Origin: Mesorhizobium sp. M00.F.Ca.ET.216.01.1.1
Lineage (GTDB): Bacteria > Pseudomonadota > Alphaproteobacteria > Rhizobiales > Rhizobiaceae
DNA: 64,000 nucleotides
Direction of reading: 5' to 3'
Assembly (NCBI RefSeq): GCF_004010325.2
Contig: NZ_SADR02000033.1
Coordinates: 1 to 64,000 of the forward strand
The position numbers and the translations under genes are program-made. Shown piece by piece: positions 25,958 through 34,891 of the stretch. The stretch's first letter is position 1, and the number at the start of each line of letters is the position of its first letter. A model generated the notes under the pieces. The model had not been told where the DNA came from and searched no databases. It worked only from the letters and a program-made list of their open reading frames with translations.

Positions 25958-26911
25958 ATGGTGGCATTGTCCAAGCTCATCCCCTCAGCGAGAGGCCTGT
26001 TTGTTTTCGAGGCCGCGGCACGAACCGGCAGCTTCACCGCCGCTGCCGGCGAGTTCAATGTGACCCAGCCTTCCATCAGCCGAACGATTGCCCAGTTCGA
26101 AGCCGAACTGGGGATGCGACTGTTCGATCGCGGCCCGACCGGGCTTGCTCTTACAGATGACGGCAGGGTCCTCTACGCGGCCGTCCGCGAGGGGCTCAGC
26201 CAGGTTCGCGACACCATTTTGATAATCCAAGACCAGAAGAAAGCCAGCAAACCACTGGTAACTTTGTCTCTCTCAAGTTCATTCGTCACGCATTGGCTGG
26301 TGTCGAGGTTGGGGGATTTCAACGCCACCTTTCGGAACGTTGATCTGCGCTTTGATTTGATAGCCGGCGTCATGCACGGGATGCCGGACAATGTCGACCT
26401 GGGAACGCGGATCGTTCCCGAGGACGATATTCAGTATCACCGGTGGGACTTTTCGCCGGAAATCATACTTCCAGTATGCAGTCCCTCCTACCTTCGCGCC
26501 CATGGCAAGCTTGATCATGATGGTGACGGTGACGGCCACATCTTCCTGCACCTTACCGATCATCGTTTGCGGCAATGGGCCGACGTTTGGGGAAACGTGG
26601 CGAACCGCAAGACTGCCAAGGGAACGTGGCTGGAGTTCTCCGACTACGCGGTCATCCTTCAGGCAGCTCTAAACGGCGAAGGTGTTGCGCTCGGTTGGCT
26701 CAGTGTCACCTCAACTGCGCTGCTGAAGGGGATATTGGTTCCGGCATCGGATCGCCTGATCGATACGGGGCGCCATCACCGTCTGATCGCTCCCCGTTCG
26801 AGGGCCCTTCGACCTGTTGTGGCGGAAATCGCCAACTGGTTGAGAACGCAAATGATGGACGATGTTCACGCGCTCCAACCCCTGCTTCAGTCGGCGGTCA
26901 CGCGCAACTGA
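25958..26911 (+). CDS. LysR-family regulator (GcvA-like)
   Basis: A 317-residue LysR protein: the winged helix-turn-helix FVFEAAARTGSFTAAAGEFNVTQPSISRT (quoted in parts: FEAAARTGSFTAAAGEF then VTQPSISRTI) is at residues 14-45, followed by the linker helix and a periplasmic-binding-protein-like effector domain. It is divergent from the flavin oxidoreductase, the standard arrangement for a LysR activator and its target. The effector is probably the substrate of that enzyme, unknown here. Confidence 0.88.
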   Translation: MVALSKLIPSARGLFVFEAAARTGSFTAAAGEFNVTQPSISRTIAQFEAELGMRLFDRGPTGLALTDDGRVLYAAVREGLSQVRDTILIIQDQKKASKPLVTLSLSSSFVTHWLVSRLGDFNATFRNVDLRFDLIAGVMHGMPDNVDLGTRIVPEDDIQYHRWDFSPEIILPVCSPSYLRAHGKLDHDGDGDGHIFLHLTDHRLRQWADVWGNVANRKTAKGTWLEFSDYAVILQAALNGEGVALGWLSVTSTALLKGILVPASDRLIDTGRHHRLIAPRSRALRPVVAEIANWLRTQMMDDVHALQPLLQSAVTRN

Positions 26912-26959
26912 CATTGCTCGCCGCTGCATCATGGCCGCCCGCGCAGGGAGGGTTGTCGA

Positions 26960-28000
26960 TCATCCGCAGAAGTGGCGGAAGGTCTTCAGCCAGTTGCCGC
27001 CCATGATCGCCGCCGTCTGCTCGCGATCGTAGCCGCGGTCGAGAAGGCCCTGTGTCAGGTTCGGCAATTTGGTGACCGTCTCGATGCCGACGGGATAGGA
27101 CTGCCGGCCAAAGCTCGACAGCGAGCCGAAAATGTCGGGACGGCGGGTGCGCCATATGACGACGCTCGGAGGTGCTACGACCGAGGCCTGCTCCTGATAT
27201 TTCTCGACGTAGTCGACTCCGATGCCGACATGATCGGGACCGACCAGCCGCACCAGGTAATCGACGTGATCGAGGAAGTCGTCCAGCGTCGGGGTTCCGT
27301 CGGCCAGCGACTGCGGCAAGCCACAGACACCGATCATGCCGCCTTTCTCGGCCATCGCCTTGACGGTCGCGTCCTCAGTGTTGCGGCCGTTCGACCGCAA
27401 CCCGTCGGCATTGGAATGGGTGCAGACCGGCGCGCGGGCCAATGCGGTGGTCTCGGCGCGCGTGCGATGGCCGCAATGCGACAGGTCGATCATCAGCGGC
27501 AGAGTGTTTGCCAACGCCACCAGTTCCTCGCCAAGATAGCTAAGGCCGGCATCGCGCCTTTCCCCGCATCCGTCGCCGAAGATATTGGCGGTCGTGTAGG
27601 CAAGGCCGAGCACGCGAAGCCCCATCCTGGTCAGCAGTTCCAGCCGCCAAAGCTGGTCATCCAGCATGGTCGCGCCCTGGGTGCCGAAAACGACGCCAAG
27701 CTTGCCGGTCTGCTTCGCCGCCAGCATATCGTCGGCCGTCAGACAGAGTTTCAGGTAAGCGCTCTTCTCGATCATCGAGAGATAGCGCTCCGAGTTGCGC
27801 ATCACGACATCCCAATTCTCCTCCAAAGCGAAGGTGACATTGGTCGCATTGACCCCGCCGGCCAGGGTCCGTTCGGCATATTTGTCCTCGAGCACATAGG
27901 CGATGGACAGCGCATCGAAGACGAATATCTCGTCATGCAAGCGTCGCGTCTCTTCACTGGCTTGCCCTGTGGCCGGACGGACGGCGGGTACAACTGACAT
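26960..28000 (-). CDS. M19-like dipeptidase lacking the N-terminal His-x-Asp motif
   Basis: A 346-residue member of the renal/membrane dipeptidase (M19) fold family. Later metal-site boxes are visible: LMIDLSHCGHRTRAET, PVCTHSNADGLRSNGRNTED and HVGIGVDYVEKY, with MGGNWLKTF at the end. The usual N-terminal DGHxD pair is replaced by FDALS, as in a divergent subgroup. AAGGAG lies 9 bases before the ATG at 28000. It is the last gene of the oxidoreductase operon, 22 bases after the DAO subunit. It may cleave or hydrolyse an amide-linked substrate or product of that dehydrogenase. Confidence 0.78.
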   Translation of the reverse strand: MSVVPAVRPATGQASEETRRLHDEIFVFDALSIAYVLEDKYAERTLAGGVNATNVTFALEENWDVVMRNSERYLSMIEKSAYLKLCLTADDMLAAKQTGKLGVVFGTQGATMLDDQLWRLELLTRMGLRVLGLAYTTANIFGDGCGERRDAGLSYLGEELVALANTLPLMIDLSHCGHRTRAETTALARAPVCTHSNADGLRSNGRNTEDATVKAMAEKGGMIGVCGLPQSLADGTPTLDDFLDHVDYLVRLVGPDHVGIGVDYVEKYQEQASVVAPPSVVIWRTRRPDIFGSLSSFGRQSYPVGIETVTKLPNLTQGLLDRGYDREQTAAIMGGNWLKTFRHFCG

Positions 28001-28022
28001 CTCTATCTTCTCCTTGGTCAAT

Positions 28023-29177
28023 TCAGGCTGAAACCAGGCGCGCGGCCTCGGCCGTCGCGAACCGCTTGATGTGGAATGGTTCGATCAGCGTCGTCGTGGA
28101 ACCACGGTCGATCAGTTCGGCCATCACGTCACCGACCCCCGGTCCGAGCTGGAAGCCGTGGCCGCAAAAACCGAAGGCGTAATAAAGGCCGGACAGACGC
28201 GCGCTCGGACCCATGATCGGAATATCGTCAGGCAGGTAGCTCTCGATGCCGCTCCAGGTGCGGATGACTCGCATGTTGGCGAGCGCCGGCACCAGACGGC
28301 GGATCTGCCGAACCTGGCCGGTGAGATTCCCAGGCACTGCATAGGCGCGCCTTGTGTCGGCAAATGCCGGCCCCCGCGCGCCGCCACCGAAAACGACATT
28401 GCCGCGCTCGACCTGACGTAGATACACGACTTCGGCCGGGATCACGGTCGACACGCCGATGACCGGCCGGATGCGGTAAGGCAAAGGTTCCGTCACTGCC
28501 ATTTGCGGTCCGTGCACGGCAAGCGGAACTGGCTCCTCGAACTGCTGCGACAAGGCCCCACCCCAGGCTCCGGCTGTGACCAGCGCGATCGGCGCGCTGA
28601 ACACGCTCCCATCGGCTGCGGTCGCCTGGAAATCATCGCCTGGCTTGGCGATCGAAACGATCTCGGTGTTCTCGAACACCTCGACGCCAGCCCGCGCCGC
28701 CGCGCGCGCGAAAGCGGGCGCCGCAAGCCTTGGATTGGCATGACCGTCATTCGGCGAATAGGAGCCGGCGATCGCCTCCGGCCCGAAGAAACCAAAACGC
28801 GCCTTCAGCGCATTTGCACTCAGCAATTCCAGGTCAAGGCCATAGTCGCGCGCCTTTTGCGCATAGGCCTCGATCACTCCGATCTGACTGGGGTCGTAGC
28901 AGACGCGGATATGGCCGGTTGCCAGGAACTCCGCGTCCTCACCAAGCAATTCCCTCAGCCTGCCCCAGATTTCACGCGAGCGGTTGGCCAGCGGCAGTTG
29001 CGGGAGGAAACGCCCTTGCCGGCGCACATTGCCGAAATTGACGCCGCTCGCCTGCTGGCCAACCAGCCCGCGTTCGAGCAGGATGACCGAACGCCCGCGC
29101 CGGCGCAGGAAAAACGCCGCGGCGGTTCCCATCAGGCCGCCGCCAATGACGATCACGTCGGCTTGCAGCGGTTTCAC
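28023..29177 (-). CDS. FAD oxidoreductase, HcnC/opine-oxidase B-type subunit
   Basis: A 384-residue DAO-family flavoprotein: ADVIVIGGGLMGTAAAFFL at residues 6-24, GVNFGNVRRQGR as the second conserved box and YAFGFCGHGFQLGPGVGDV near the end. With the two genes upstream it makes the three-gene set seen in hydrogen cyanide synthase (HcnABC), octopine/nopaline oxidase and D-hydroxyproline or proline dehydrogenases. This subunit holds the site that oxidises the amino acid. Its start overlaps the HcnB-like stop by ATGA. Confidence 0.88.
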   Translation of the reverse strand: MKPLQADVIVIGGGLMGTAAAFFLRRRGRSVILLERGLVGQQASGVNFGNVRRQGRFLPQLPLANRSREIWGRLRELLGEDAEFLATGHIRVCYDPSQIGVIEAYAQKARDYGLDLELLSANALKARFGFFGPEAIAGSYSPNDGHANPRLAAPAFARAAARAGVEVFENTEIVSIAKPGDDFQATAADGSVFSAPIALVTAGAWGGALSQQFEEPVPLAVHGPQMAVTEPLPYRIRPVIGVSTVIPAEVVYLRQVERGNVVFGGGARGPAFADTRRAYAVPGNLTGQVRQIRRLVPALANMRVIRTWSGIESYLPDDIPIMGPSARLSGLYYAFGFCGHGFQLGPGVGDVMAELIDRGSTTTLIEPFHIKRFATAEAARLVSA

Positions 29178-30574
29178 GCTCCCTCCTTCGCATCGCTCTC
29201 TGCACCGATGACGAACGGCTTGACCGGCGGCTGGCCACGGATGCGGCCCACCGTTTCAATCGAAACACCGGCACTAGCGGCGATTACCTCGGCCGCGGCA
29301 TGTCCGCAATAGCGGCCCTGGCATCGGCCCATGCCGACACGGCTGAAGGCCTTGGCGTGGTTCAGTTCGACAGATCCCGTGGTGACGGCGGCACGCAGCT
29401 CACCCGCCGTGATGTTCTCGCAGCGGCACACCACCGTATCCTCGCTGAAAGCAGCGGCAGCGCTTGCCGGCCACGGAAAAGCATCGGCGATGCCGCGCCG
29501 AAACCGCTCGAAGGCACGCAGGCGGCGGCGGAGGCGACCGACGTCGCGTGTCGCGACCTGGCGCCCGAGATCGGTCAGCACCGCAAGCGCAGCCAAATGC
29601 CCTGAAGCCTCGGCAGCGTCGGCGCCGAGCGTCAGGGCGCCGTCGCCAGCCAGATAGATTCCGGCAACGCTGCTGCGGCCGTCCGTATCCTTTACCGGAA
29701 AGAATTGCCGGGTTTGCACATCGAAACGAAACTCGCAGCGCGCAAGGTCCGCCAGTTGAGCCTCCGGACGAAGATGATAGCCGAGCGCAACCGCGTCGCA
29801 GGCGACCGTCCTTTCTTGCCCTTTGTTGGTGCGGAAGCGGATGGTCTCGACACCGGTTTCCGGCTGGCCTTCGATCTCGACCGGCGTGATCCCGGTTTCG
29901 ATCTCGGTTCGTGCGCGACGCAGTTTCCAGGTCAGCGCCAGCCCCTTCAGCAACACGTCCGGGCGGGCTATCAACCTGGGCAGAGCCTTGACCCGCAGCC
30001 AGAAGGAGGAGGTATCAAGCACCGCCGCAACCTTGGCGCCCGCCTTCGAATATTGCGCCGCCACGAGATAGAGCAGCGGGCCGCTTCCCATGAAGACGAC
30101 GCGGCTGCCGATCGCGCTGGCCTGCGACTTCAACGCGAGCTGCGCGGCGCCGAGACTGTAGACACCGGCCCGGTTCCAGCCCCGAACCGGCATCAGGCGA
30201 TCAGTCGCCCCCGAAGCGATGATCAATGCATCGAAATCGACCTCGCTGGTTCGAGACCCCTGAAGGAGATGCAACTGCTTTTCCCAAATCCCCCAGGCGA
30301 GGGTCTCGGGCCGATAATCGATGCGATCGCGCAGAGCCTCGAAACTGCGATGCAGATCCTCGGCACGGCCGGCTTCCGATCCGTAGAGCGAGGCGTAGGA
30401 GCGGCGAAAGCCTTCGGGCTGACGGCGGTAGATCTGGCCGCCGTCACGGCCGCCTTCGTCGATCACGATCGGCCGAACGCCTGCTGCAACCAGCGTCTCG
30501 GCGGCACGCACACCGGCCGGACCGGCGCCGACGATTACTATGCGGGGATCGGGCACTATGCGAGGGTCGGCCAT
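29174..30574 (-). CDS. Pyridine-nucleotide-type oxidoreductase with BFD-like [2Fe-2S], HcnB/opine-oxidase A-type subunit
   Basis: A 466-residue protein: dinucleotide-binding IVIVGAGPAGVRAAETL near residue 12, GRDGGQIYRR, a second nucleotide site VVFMGSGPLLYLVA, the flavin-binding IYLAGDGALTLGADAAEASG and, at the C-terminus, a BFD-type cysteine motif CRCENIT ... MGRCQGRYCG. This matches the HcnB/OoxA/NoxA subunit that carries electrons. The ATG at 30574 lies inside the end of the small ferredoxin-like gene (19-base overlap), so translation is coupled. Confidence 0.88.
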   Translation of the reverse strand: MADPRIVPDPRIVIVGAGPAGVRAAETLVAAGVRPIVIDEGGRDGGQIYRRQPEGFRRSYASLYGSEAGRAEDLHRSFEALRDRIDYRPETLAWGIWEKQLHLLQGSRTSEVDFDALIIASGATDRLMPVRGWNRAGVYSLGAAQLALKSQASAIGSRVVFMGSGPLLYLVAAQYSKAGAKVAAVLDTSSFWLRVKALPRLIARPDVLLKGLALTWKLRRARTEIETGITPVEIEGQPETGVETIRFRTNKGQERTVACDAVALGYHLRPEAQLADLARCEFRFDVQTRQFFPVKDTDGRSSVAGIYLAGDGALTLGADAAEASGHLAALAVLTDLGRQVATRDVGRLRRRLRAFERFRRGIADAFPWPASAAAAFSEDTVVCRCENITAGELRAAVTTGSVELNHAKAFSRVGMGRCQGRYCGHAAAEVIAASAGVSIETVGRIRGQPPVKPFVIGAESDAKEGA

Positions 30575-30876
30575 GCCTGCTCCGGAGCTTTGGTGGCAAT
30601 GCACATGCCCGCGGCAAGCGGCGTGGTGCAGGCGCGCAAGCGCTCGCCTGTGTCGGTCCACACCCAGCAATCCTGGCAGGCTCCCATCAGACAGAAGCCG
30701 GCACGATCGCCGTCGCCGAATTCGGAGCTCCTGAGATGACGGATTTGCGTGAGCATCGCCACCAGCAGCGTGTCGCCCTTGCAGCCTTCAGCCGGCTGGC
30801 CGTCGATCGAAAAGACGAGCCTCGGCCTGTCTTGCTCACCAACGCGCCGGAAACGGCCGCTTTCGCTTGAGGTCAT
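30556..30876 (-). CDS. Small [2Fe-2S] protein, HcnA-type subunit
   Basis: A 106-residue ferredoxin-like protein: AEGCKGDTLLVAML, then GFCLMGACQDCWVW and RACTTPLAAG supply the five cysteines of an HcnA-type [2Fe-2S] site. It is the first gene of the three-subunit dehydrogenase and transfers electrons to the respiratory chain with the HcnB-like subunit. Start at 30876 (MTSSESGRFRRV) is preceded by GAGGATC. It is divergent from a LysR gene with 113 bases between the starts. Confidence 0.88.
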   Translation of the reverse strand: MTSSESGRFRRVGEQDRPRLVFSIDGQPAEGCKGDTLLVAMLTQIRHLRSSEFGDGDRAGFCLMGACQDCWVWTDTGERLRACTTPLAAGMCIATKAPEQAWPTLA

Positions 30877-30948
30877 GGGCGATCCTCCTTCGGATCTGGC
30901 TGTCTGCCACCCCACGATCTTTCCAGTCCGCCGCGCCTATCGCCAATA

Positions 30949-30976
30949 CTAAGTGTTTTGCCATCCAGAACCTTAG
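30949..30976. promoter_or_regulatory. Weak inverted repeat in the LysR/hcnA-like divergent promoter
   Basis: CTAAG at 30949-30953 and CTTAG at 30972-30976, 18 bases apart, lie in the only AT-rich part of the 113-base gap between the two starts. LysR proteins usually bind such a dyad near -60 and it would serve both genes. The arms are only five bases, so this may be chance. Confidence 0.3.
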
Positions 30977-30989
30977 GTTATGATTGGTC

Positions 30990-31907
30990 ATGAACGCCAG
31001 GCATCTTGAAGTCTTCCGCGCCATCATGCGCCACAGTTCACTCACTGCGGCGGCGGAAGCCTTGCATGTTTCCCAGCCTGCGGTGAGCAAGGTGCTTAGG
31101 CACTTCGAAACCCTGATCGGCTACAAGCTGTTCGAACGCATAGGCGGCCGCCTCGTGGCCACGCCCGAGGCGCATCTGCTGTTTCGCGACGCCGACCGGA
31201 TTTTCCGCGAGATCGAAGTGCTGAGGATCTATTCGAACCGGATCCGCGACAAGCAGCTGAGCCTGCTTCGCGTCGCAGCCAGCGCACCGCCTACCTTCGC
31301 ACTGCTGCCGGCCGCCACCCGACGCTTCCGTCGGCGCAACCCTGGTGCTCGCCTGGTCCTTCAGACGCTCCCTGCGGAGGAGATTGCCGAGCGTGTCCTG
31401 ATCGGCGACATCGACCTTGGTCTGACCATGACCACCCTGGCCGAGCCCCAGATCCGCAATGAGGTTATTGGCGCGGCGGACATCGTCGCACTGGTCCTGC
31501 CGGAATCGCCGCTGGCGATACTCAAGACCGTTACGCCAGCCGATCTGACGGAACAGGCTTTGATCAGCTACGGCACCAATACACCAGCCGGTCAGATGCT
31601 TGCGCGGGTGTTCCAGGAGCAGGGGGCATTCTACGATCCGCAGATCGAGATAAGCCTGTCGATCGCGGCCGCACCCCTGGTCTCGGCTGGACTGGGCATC
31701 GCACTGGTCGACGGACTGGTTCCCTGGGCCAACCTCGGCAACCTGAAAATGCTGCCGTTCCAGCCCCGCTCGGCGCTCGATATCGTGCTCGTGACCAGCA
31801 CCTCCTTGCCGCAGTCGCGCTTCGGACGCGAATTCGCTCGCGACATACAGGCTGCGATTCATGACCTTGGCAGCGCCAAGCCCTCGCAGGGCAACTCTAA
31901 CCCTTGA
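30990..31907 (+). CDS. LysR-family regulator (opine/amino-acid oxidation type)
   Basis: A 305-residue LysR protein: MNARHLEVFRAIMRHSSLTA, ALHVSQPAVSKVLRHFE as the recognition helix, ERIGGRLVATPEA wing, then an effector domain. The same N-terminal pattern is shared by opine regulators such as OccR/NocR. The ATG at 30990 is preferred over a TTG at 30984. Divergent from the three-subunit dehydrogenase, so probably its regulator. Confidence 0.88.
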   Translation: MNARHLEVFRAIMRHSSLTAAAEALHVSQPAVSKVLRHFETLIGYKLFERIGGRLVATPEAHLLFRDADRIFREIEVLRIYSNRIRDKQLSLLRVAASAPPTFALLPAATRRFRRRNPGARLVLQTLPAEEIAERVLIGDIDLGLTMTTLAEPQIRNEVIGAADIVALVLPESPLAILKTVTPADLTEQALISYGTNTPAGQMLARVFQEQGAFYDPQIEISLSIAAAPLVSAGLGIALVDGLVPWANLGNLKMLPFQPRSALDIVLVTSTSLPQSRFGREFARDIQAAIHDLGSAKPSQGNSNP

Positions 31908-32053
31908 GCAAAGGCCGCAGTCGATGATCGTGCCAAGAGCGGACATCCGCGCCGCGGATACACCAAAGCTCAGCCTTCGGAGATTGCCAGCCCGTCGTCG
32001 AGGCCGAGCCATCGTGCAATACTCTCTCAGCCCTAGCCTCGACAGGTCCTCGC

Positions 32054-32992
32054 CTAAGCCAGGTTGATGGCGACGTTGCGCAGCAGCGCGACGGATTTGC
32101 GCATGCCTTCCATCGGCGACAGCATCAAGTCCTCGTGCTCGATGGATAGCACGTCATCGTAGCCGACCTGCTTCAGTGCGGTGCAGAACTGCCGCCACCA
32201 GGTCTCACCGTGGCCGTAGCCCAGCGTGATGTAATTCCAGGCGCGTTCCGCATAGTGGTTCGGCGGACGCGCATCGAGCACGCCGTCAATACCTGCGGGG
32301 ATTGGTTCGACGCGAGTGTCCTTGGCGTGGACATAGTAGATCGCGGAGCCCAGCTTGCGCACGGCGGCGATGGGGTCGGCGCCCATCCAGAGCGGGTGGC
32401 TCGGGTCATAGTTGGCGCCGACCGTTTCGCCGACAGCGTCGCGCAGCCGGAACAGCGTCTGGACGTTGTACACGGCCTGATGGCCGTGCAGTTCCAGGCA
32501 GAGTTTATGGATGCCGAGATTGCTCGAGAATTTTACAAGATCGCGCCAGTAGGGAATGATGCAATCGTCCCACTGGTAGCGCTGGATATCGGCGCATTCG
32601 GGTGGCCAGTCGGTGATGATCCAGTTGGGGTTGGCATCGCCCGGCCCGCCAGGCAGGCCCGACATCATGACCACGCGTTCGATGCCCATCAGGCTCGCCA
32701 GCCGGATCGTATCCTGCGTCACCTCATGGTGCTTCTTGCCCTGCGGCCCCGGATGCAGCGGATTGCCCGAGCAGTTGAGCGCCGCGATCGTCAGCCCGTG
32801 ATCCCTCACCTTGGCAACGAATTCGGTGCGGGTGGCCGCGCTGTCCAGCATCGCCCCGAGATCGATGTGCGGCGCCGACGACCAGTTGCCGCAGGCGAAC
32901 TCCAGCGTCTCCAGCCCGAGTTCGGCCGAGGTGCGCAGCATCTCGTCGAAAGAGAGGTTGCCCAGGCTGTCGGTGATCATGCCAATCTTCAT
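32054..32992 (-). CDS. TIM-barrel sugar isomerase/epimerase
   Basis: A 312-residue xylose-isomerase-like TIM-barrel protein starting MKIGMITDSLGNLSFDEML. Metal-ligand-like boxes are CLELHGHQAVYN (Glu, His), GANYDPSHPLWMG (Asp-x-x-His), YYVHAKDTR (His, Asp) and LSIEHEDLML (Glu). This is the IolE/IolH/MocC superfamily fold. It is the last gene of the inositol-type operon, 35 bases after the MocA-like gene. The substrate is probably a cyclitol-derived ketose; inference. Confidence 0.86.
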   Translation of the reverse strand: MKIGMITDSLGNLSFDEMLRTSAELGLETLEFACGNWSSAPHIDLGAMLDSAATRTEFVAKVRDHGLTIAALNCSGNPLHPGPQGKKHHEVTQDTIRLASLMGIERVVMMSGLPGGPGDANPNWIITDWPPECADIQRYQWDDCIIPYWRDLVKFSSNLGIHKLCLELHGHQAVYNVQTLFRLRDAVGETVGANYDPSHPLWMGADPIAAVRKLGSAIYYVHAKDTRVEPIPAGIDGVLDARPPNHYAERAWNYITLGYGHGETWWRQFCTALKQVGYDDVLSIEHEDLMLSPMEGMRKSVALLRNVAINLA

Positions 32993-33027
32993 TTGGAGAC
33001 TCCTGGCTTTGAATAGAAACTGTTCAG

Positions 33028-34020
33028 TCAGAGCTCGACAGGCTCGAACCTGCCGGATCTGGCGGAGGCAAGGGCTGCTTCGCAAAGGATCATCGCCTTG
33101 CGGCCATCGCTGGCCGTGACAGCGGGCCTCTTTCCCGTCTCCACGCATGTTATGAAGTGGTCTATCTCGGCGGCGTAGGACTCGGCGTAGCGCTCGACGA
33201 AGAAGTAATAGGGCTTGTCGCGCGAGATGCCGCTGCCGCCGGACATCTCGACCGAGGTCGGCAGCCGGTTGCCGGCCTGCAGCATGCCGTCGGCGCCATG
33301 CACCTCGATGCGCTGGTCGTAGCCATAGGCGGCCCTGACGCTGTTGTTGATGTGGCACTGCTGGCCCGATGCGGTGCGCAGGATGAACATCGCGGTGTCG
33401 TAGTCGCCGAGCTTCTTGTATTGCGGCGCCACCAGGGACGACCCGGTCGCGAAGAGCTCGACAGGTTCCTCGCCCAGCATGTTCCGCGCCATGTCGAAGT
33501 CGTGGATGGTCATTTCGCGAAAAACGCCCCCGCCCCCGGCCAGCGCCTCCTCGGTTTCGGGTTCGGGATCGCGGCTGGTGATGATAACCTGTTCGACGGC
33601 ACCAATCTCGCCGGCGACAAGACGCTCCTTCAGCGCCCGGAAGCTCGGGTCGAAACGGCGGTTGAAGCCGATTTGGAACGGCACGCCGGCTTTCTCGACC
33701 GCGGCCAGGCACTGGTCGGTGCGCTTGATGTCGAGATCGATCGGCTTCTCGCAGAAGATCGCCTTGCCTTTCGCCGCCGCGGCAATGGCAAGCTCGGCAT
33801 GCGTTCGCGTTGCCGAAGCGATGAACACCATCTTGACCGCTGGATCGTTCATCACGGTTTCGGTGTCGGCGATTTCGGCGCCGGTCATGGCGGCGATTTT
33901 CTCGGCAGCCTCGCGATTGGGATCGACGATGTAGCGCAACCGCACTCTTGGATGGCGCGCGAGGTTGCCCGCATGCACCCGGCCGATCAGCCCCACTCCG
34001 AACAGACAGACATCCATCAT
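33028..34020 (-). CDS. Gfo/Idh/MocA dehydrogenase (inositol 2-dehydrogenase like)
   Basis: A 330-residue NAD-dependent dehydrogenase: nucleotide turn CLFGVGLIGRVHAGNL at residues 5-20, FCEKPIDLDI with the catalytic-site Lys, IGFNRRFDPSF and GGVFREMTIHDFDM with the catalytic Asp/His. This matches myo-inositol 2-dehydrogenase (IolG/IdhA) and the rhizopine protein MocA. AGGAAAG precedes the ATG at 34020. It oxidises a cyclitol to an inosose, the substrate of the IolE-like enzyme in the same operon. Confidence 0.88.
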   Translation of the reverse strand: MMDVCLFGVGLIGRVHAGNLARHPRVRLRYIVDPNREAAEKIAAMTGAEIADTETVMNDPAVKMVFIASATRTHAELAIAAAAKGKAIFCEKPIDLDIKRTDQCLAAVEKAGVPFQIGFNRRFDPSFRALKERLVAGEIGAVEQVIITSRDPEPETEEALAGGGGVFREMTIHDFDMARNMLGEEPVELFATGSSLVAPQYKKLGDYDTAMFILRTASGQQCHINNSVRAAYGYDQRIEVHGADGMLQAGNRLPTSVEMSGGSGISRDKPYYFFVERYAESYAAEIDHFITCVETGKRPAVTASDGRKAMILCEAALASARSGRFEPVEL

Positions 34021-34072
34021 GCGTTCGACTTTCCTGTCAGGCCTTCGCTTTCGCGAGACGGCCGATTCATGT

Positions 34073-34891
34073 TCACTTGACGGCGCCCATGGTAAGCCCG
34101 CGAACCAGGTGGCGCTGCACCAGCAGCGCAAATAAGACGATCGGCAGTGCGCCGATGACGCCGGCGGCGGCCATCGAGGCCCAGTCGGTGTCGATGCGCC
34201 CGATCAGTGTGGCGGTGCCCCGCGGCATGGTCATCGCTCGGGGCGTCGCCGTCAGCGCTAGCGCGAAGAGAAATTCGTTGAAGGTGACCAGCACCGCGAA
34301 GATCGCGGTCGCCGCAAGCCCGGGTGCGGCAAGCGGCAGCGTGATGCGGCGGAAGGCGCCGAAGCGGGAATCGCCGTCGACCATTGCGGCTTCCTCGAGC
34401 TCGACCGGGATTTCGCGAAAGAAGCTCTCCATCATCCAGACGCAGAAGGTGACGTTGAAGGCTGTGTAGGTGGCGATCAGCCCGAGCCAGCTGTCGAGCA
34501 GGCCGAGGCTGAGCATCAAGAGATAGACCGGGATCAGGATGACGACCGGCGGGATGATGCGCAGCGTCAAAAGGAACAGGCCGACCTTGCGCTCCATGGC
34601 GAAAGGCAGGCGAAAGCGTGCGATCGCATAGGCGCCCATCGCGCCGACCACGAGCGCGATGGCTACGGAGAAGAACGTCACGACCAGCGAATTGGTGAGG
34701 TAGGAGCCGAACTGCTTTTCGGTGAACAGCCTGACGTAATTGTCGAGCGTCGGCACATGCGGGTAGAGCGTGCCTTCCTGCGTGATCTCGCGGTTGGACT
34801 TGAGCGACGTCGAGACCAACCAGTAGATCGGCAACAGCACGACGGCCAGCACGAAGCTCGTTGTCAGGATGCGCGCCAGACGGGTCCTCAT
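34073..34891 (-). CDS. CUT1 sugar ABC transporter permease, MalG type
   Basis: A 272-residue permease with about six membrane segments: LTTSFVLAVVLLPIYWLVST at the start, and the EAA loop EEAAMVDGDSRFGAFRRITL near residue 185. The MalG marker FNVTFCVWMMESFFREIP is present. It ends LVRGLTMGAVK, the usual tail. The start overlaps the MalF-type stop by ATGA. It works with the proteins encoded at 34888-38206. Confidence 0.92.
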   Translation of the reverse strand: MRTRLARILTTSFVLAVVLLPIYWLVSTSLKSNREITQEGTLYPHVPTLDNYVRLFTEKQFGSYLTNSLVVTFFSVAIALVVGAMGAYAIARFRLPFAMERKVGLFLLTLRIIPPVVILIPVYLLMLSLGLLDSWLGLIATYTAFNVTFCVWMMESFFREIPVELEEAAMVDGDSRFGAFRRITLPLAAPGLAATAIFAVLVTFNEFLFALALTATPRAMTMPRGTATLIGRIDTDWASMAAAGVIGALPIVLFALLVQRHLVRGLTMGAVK

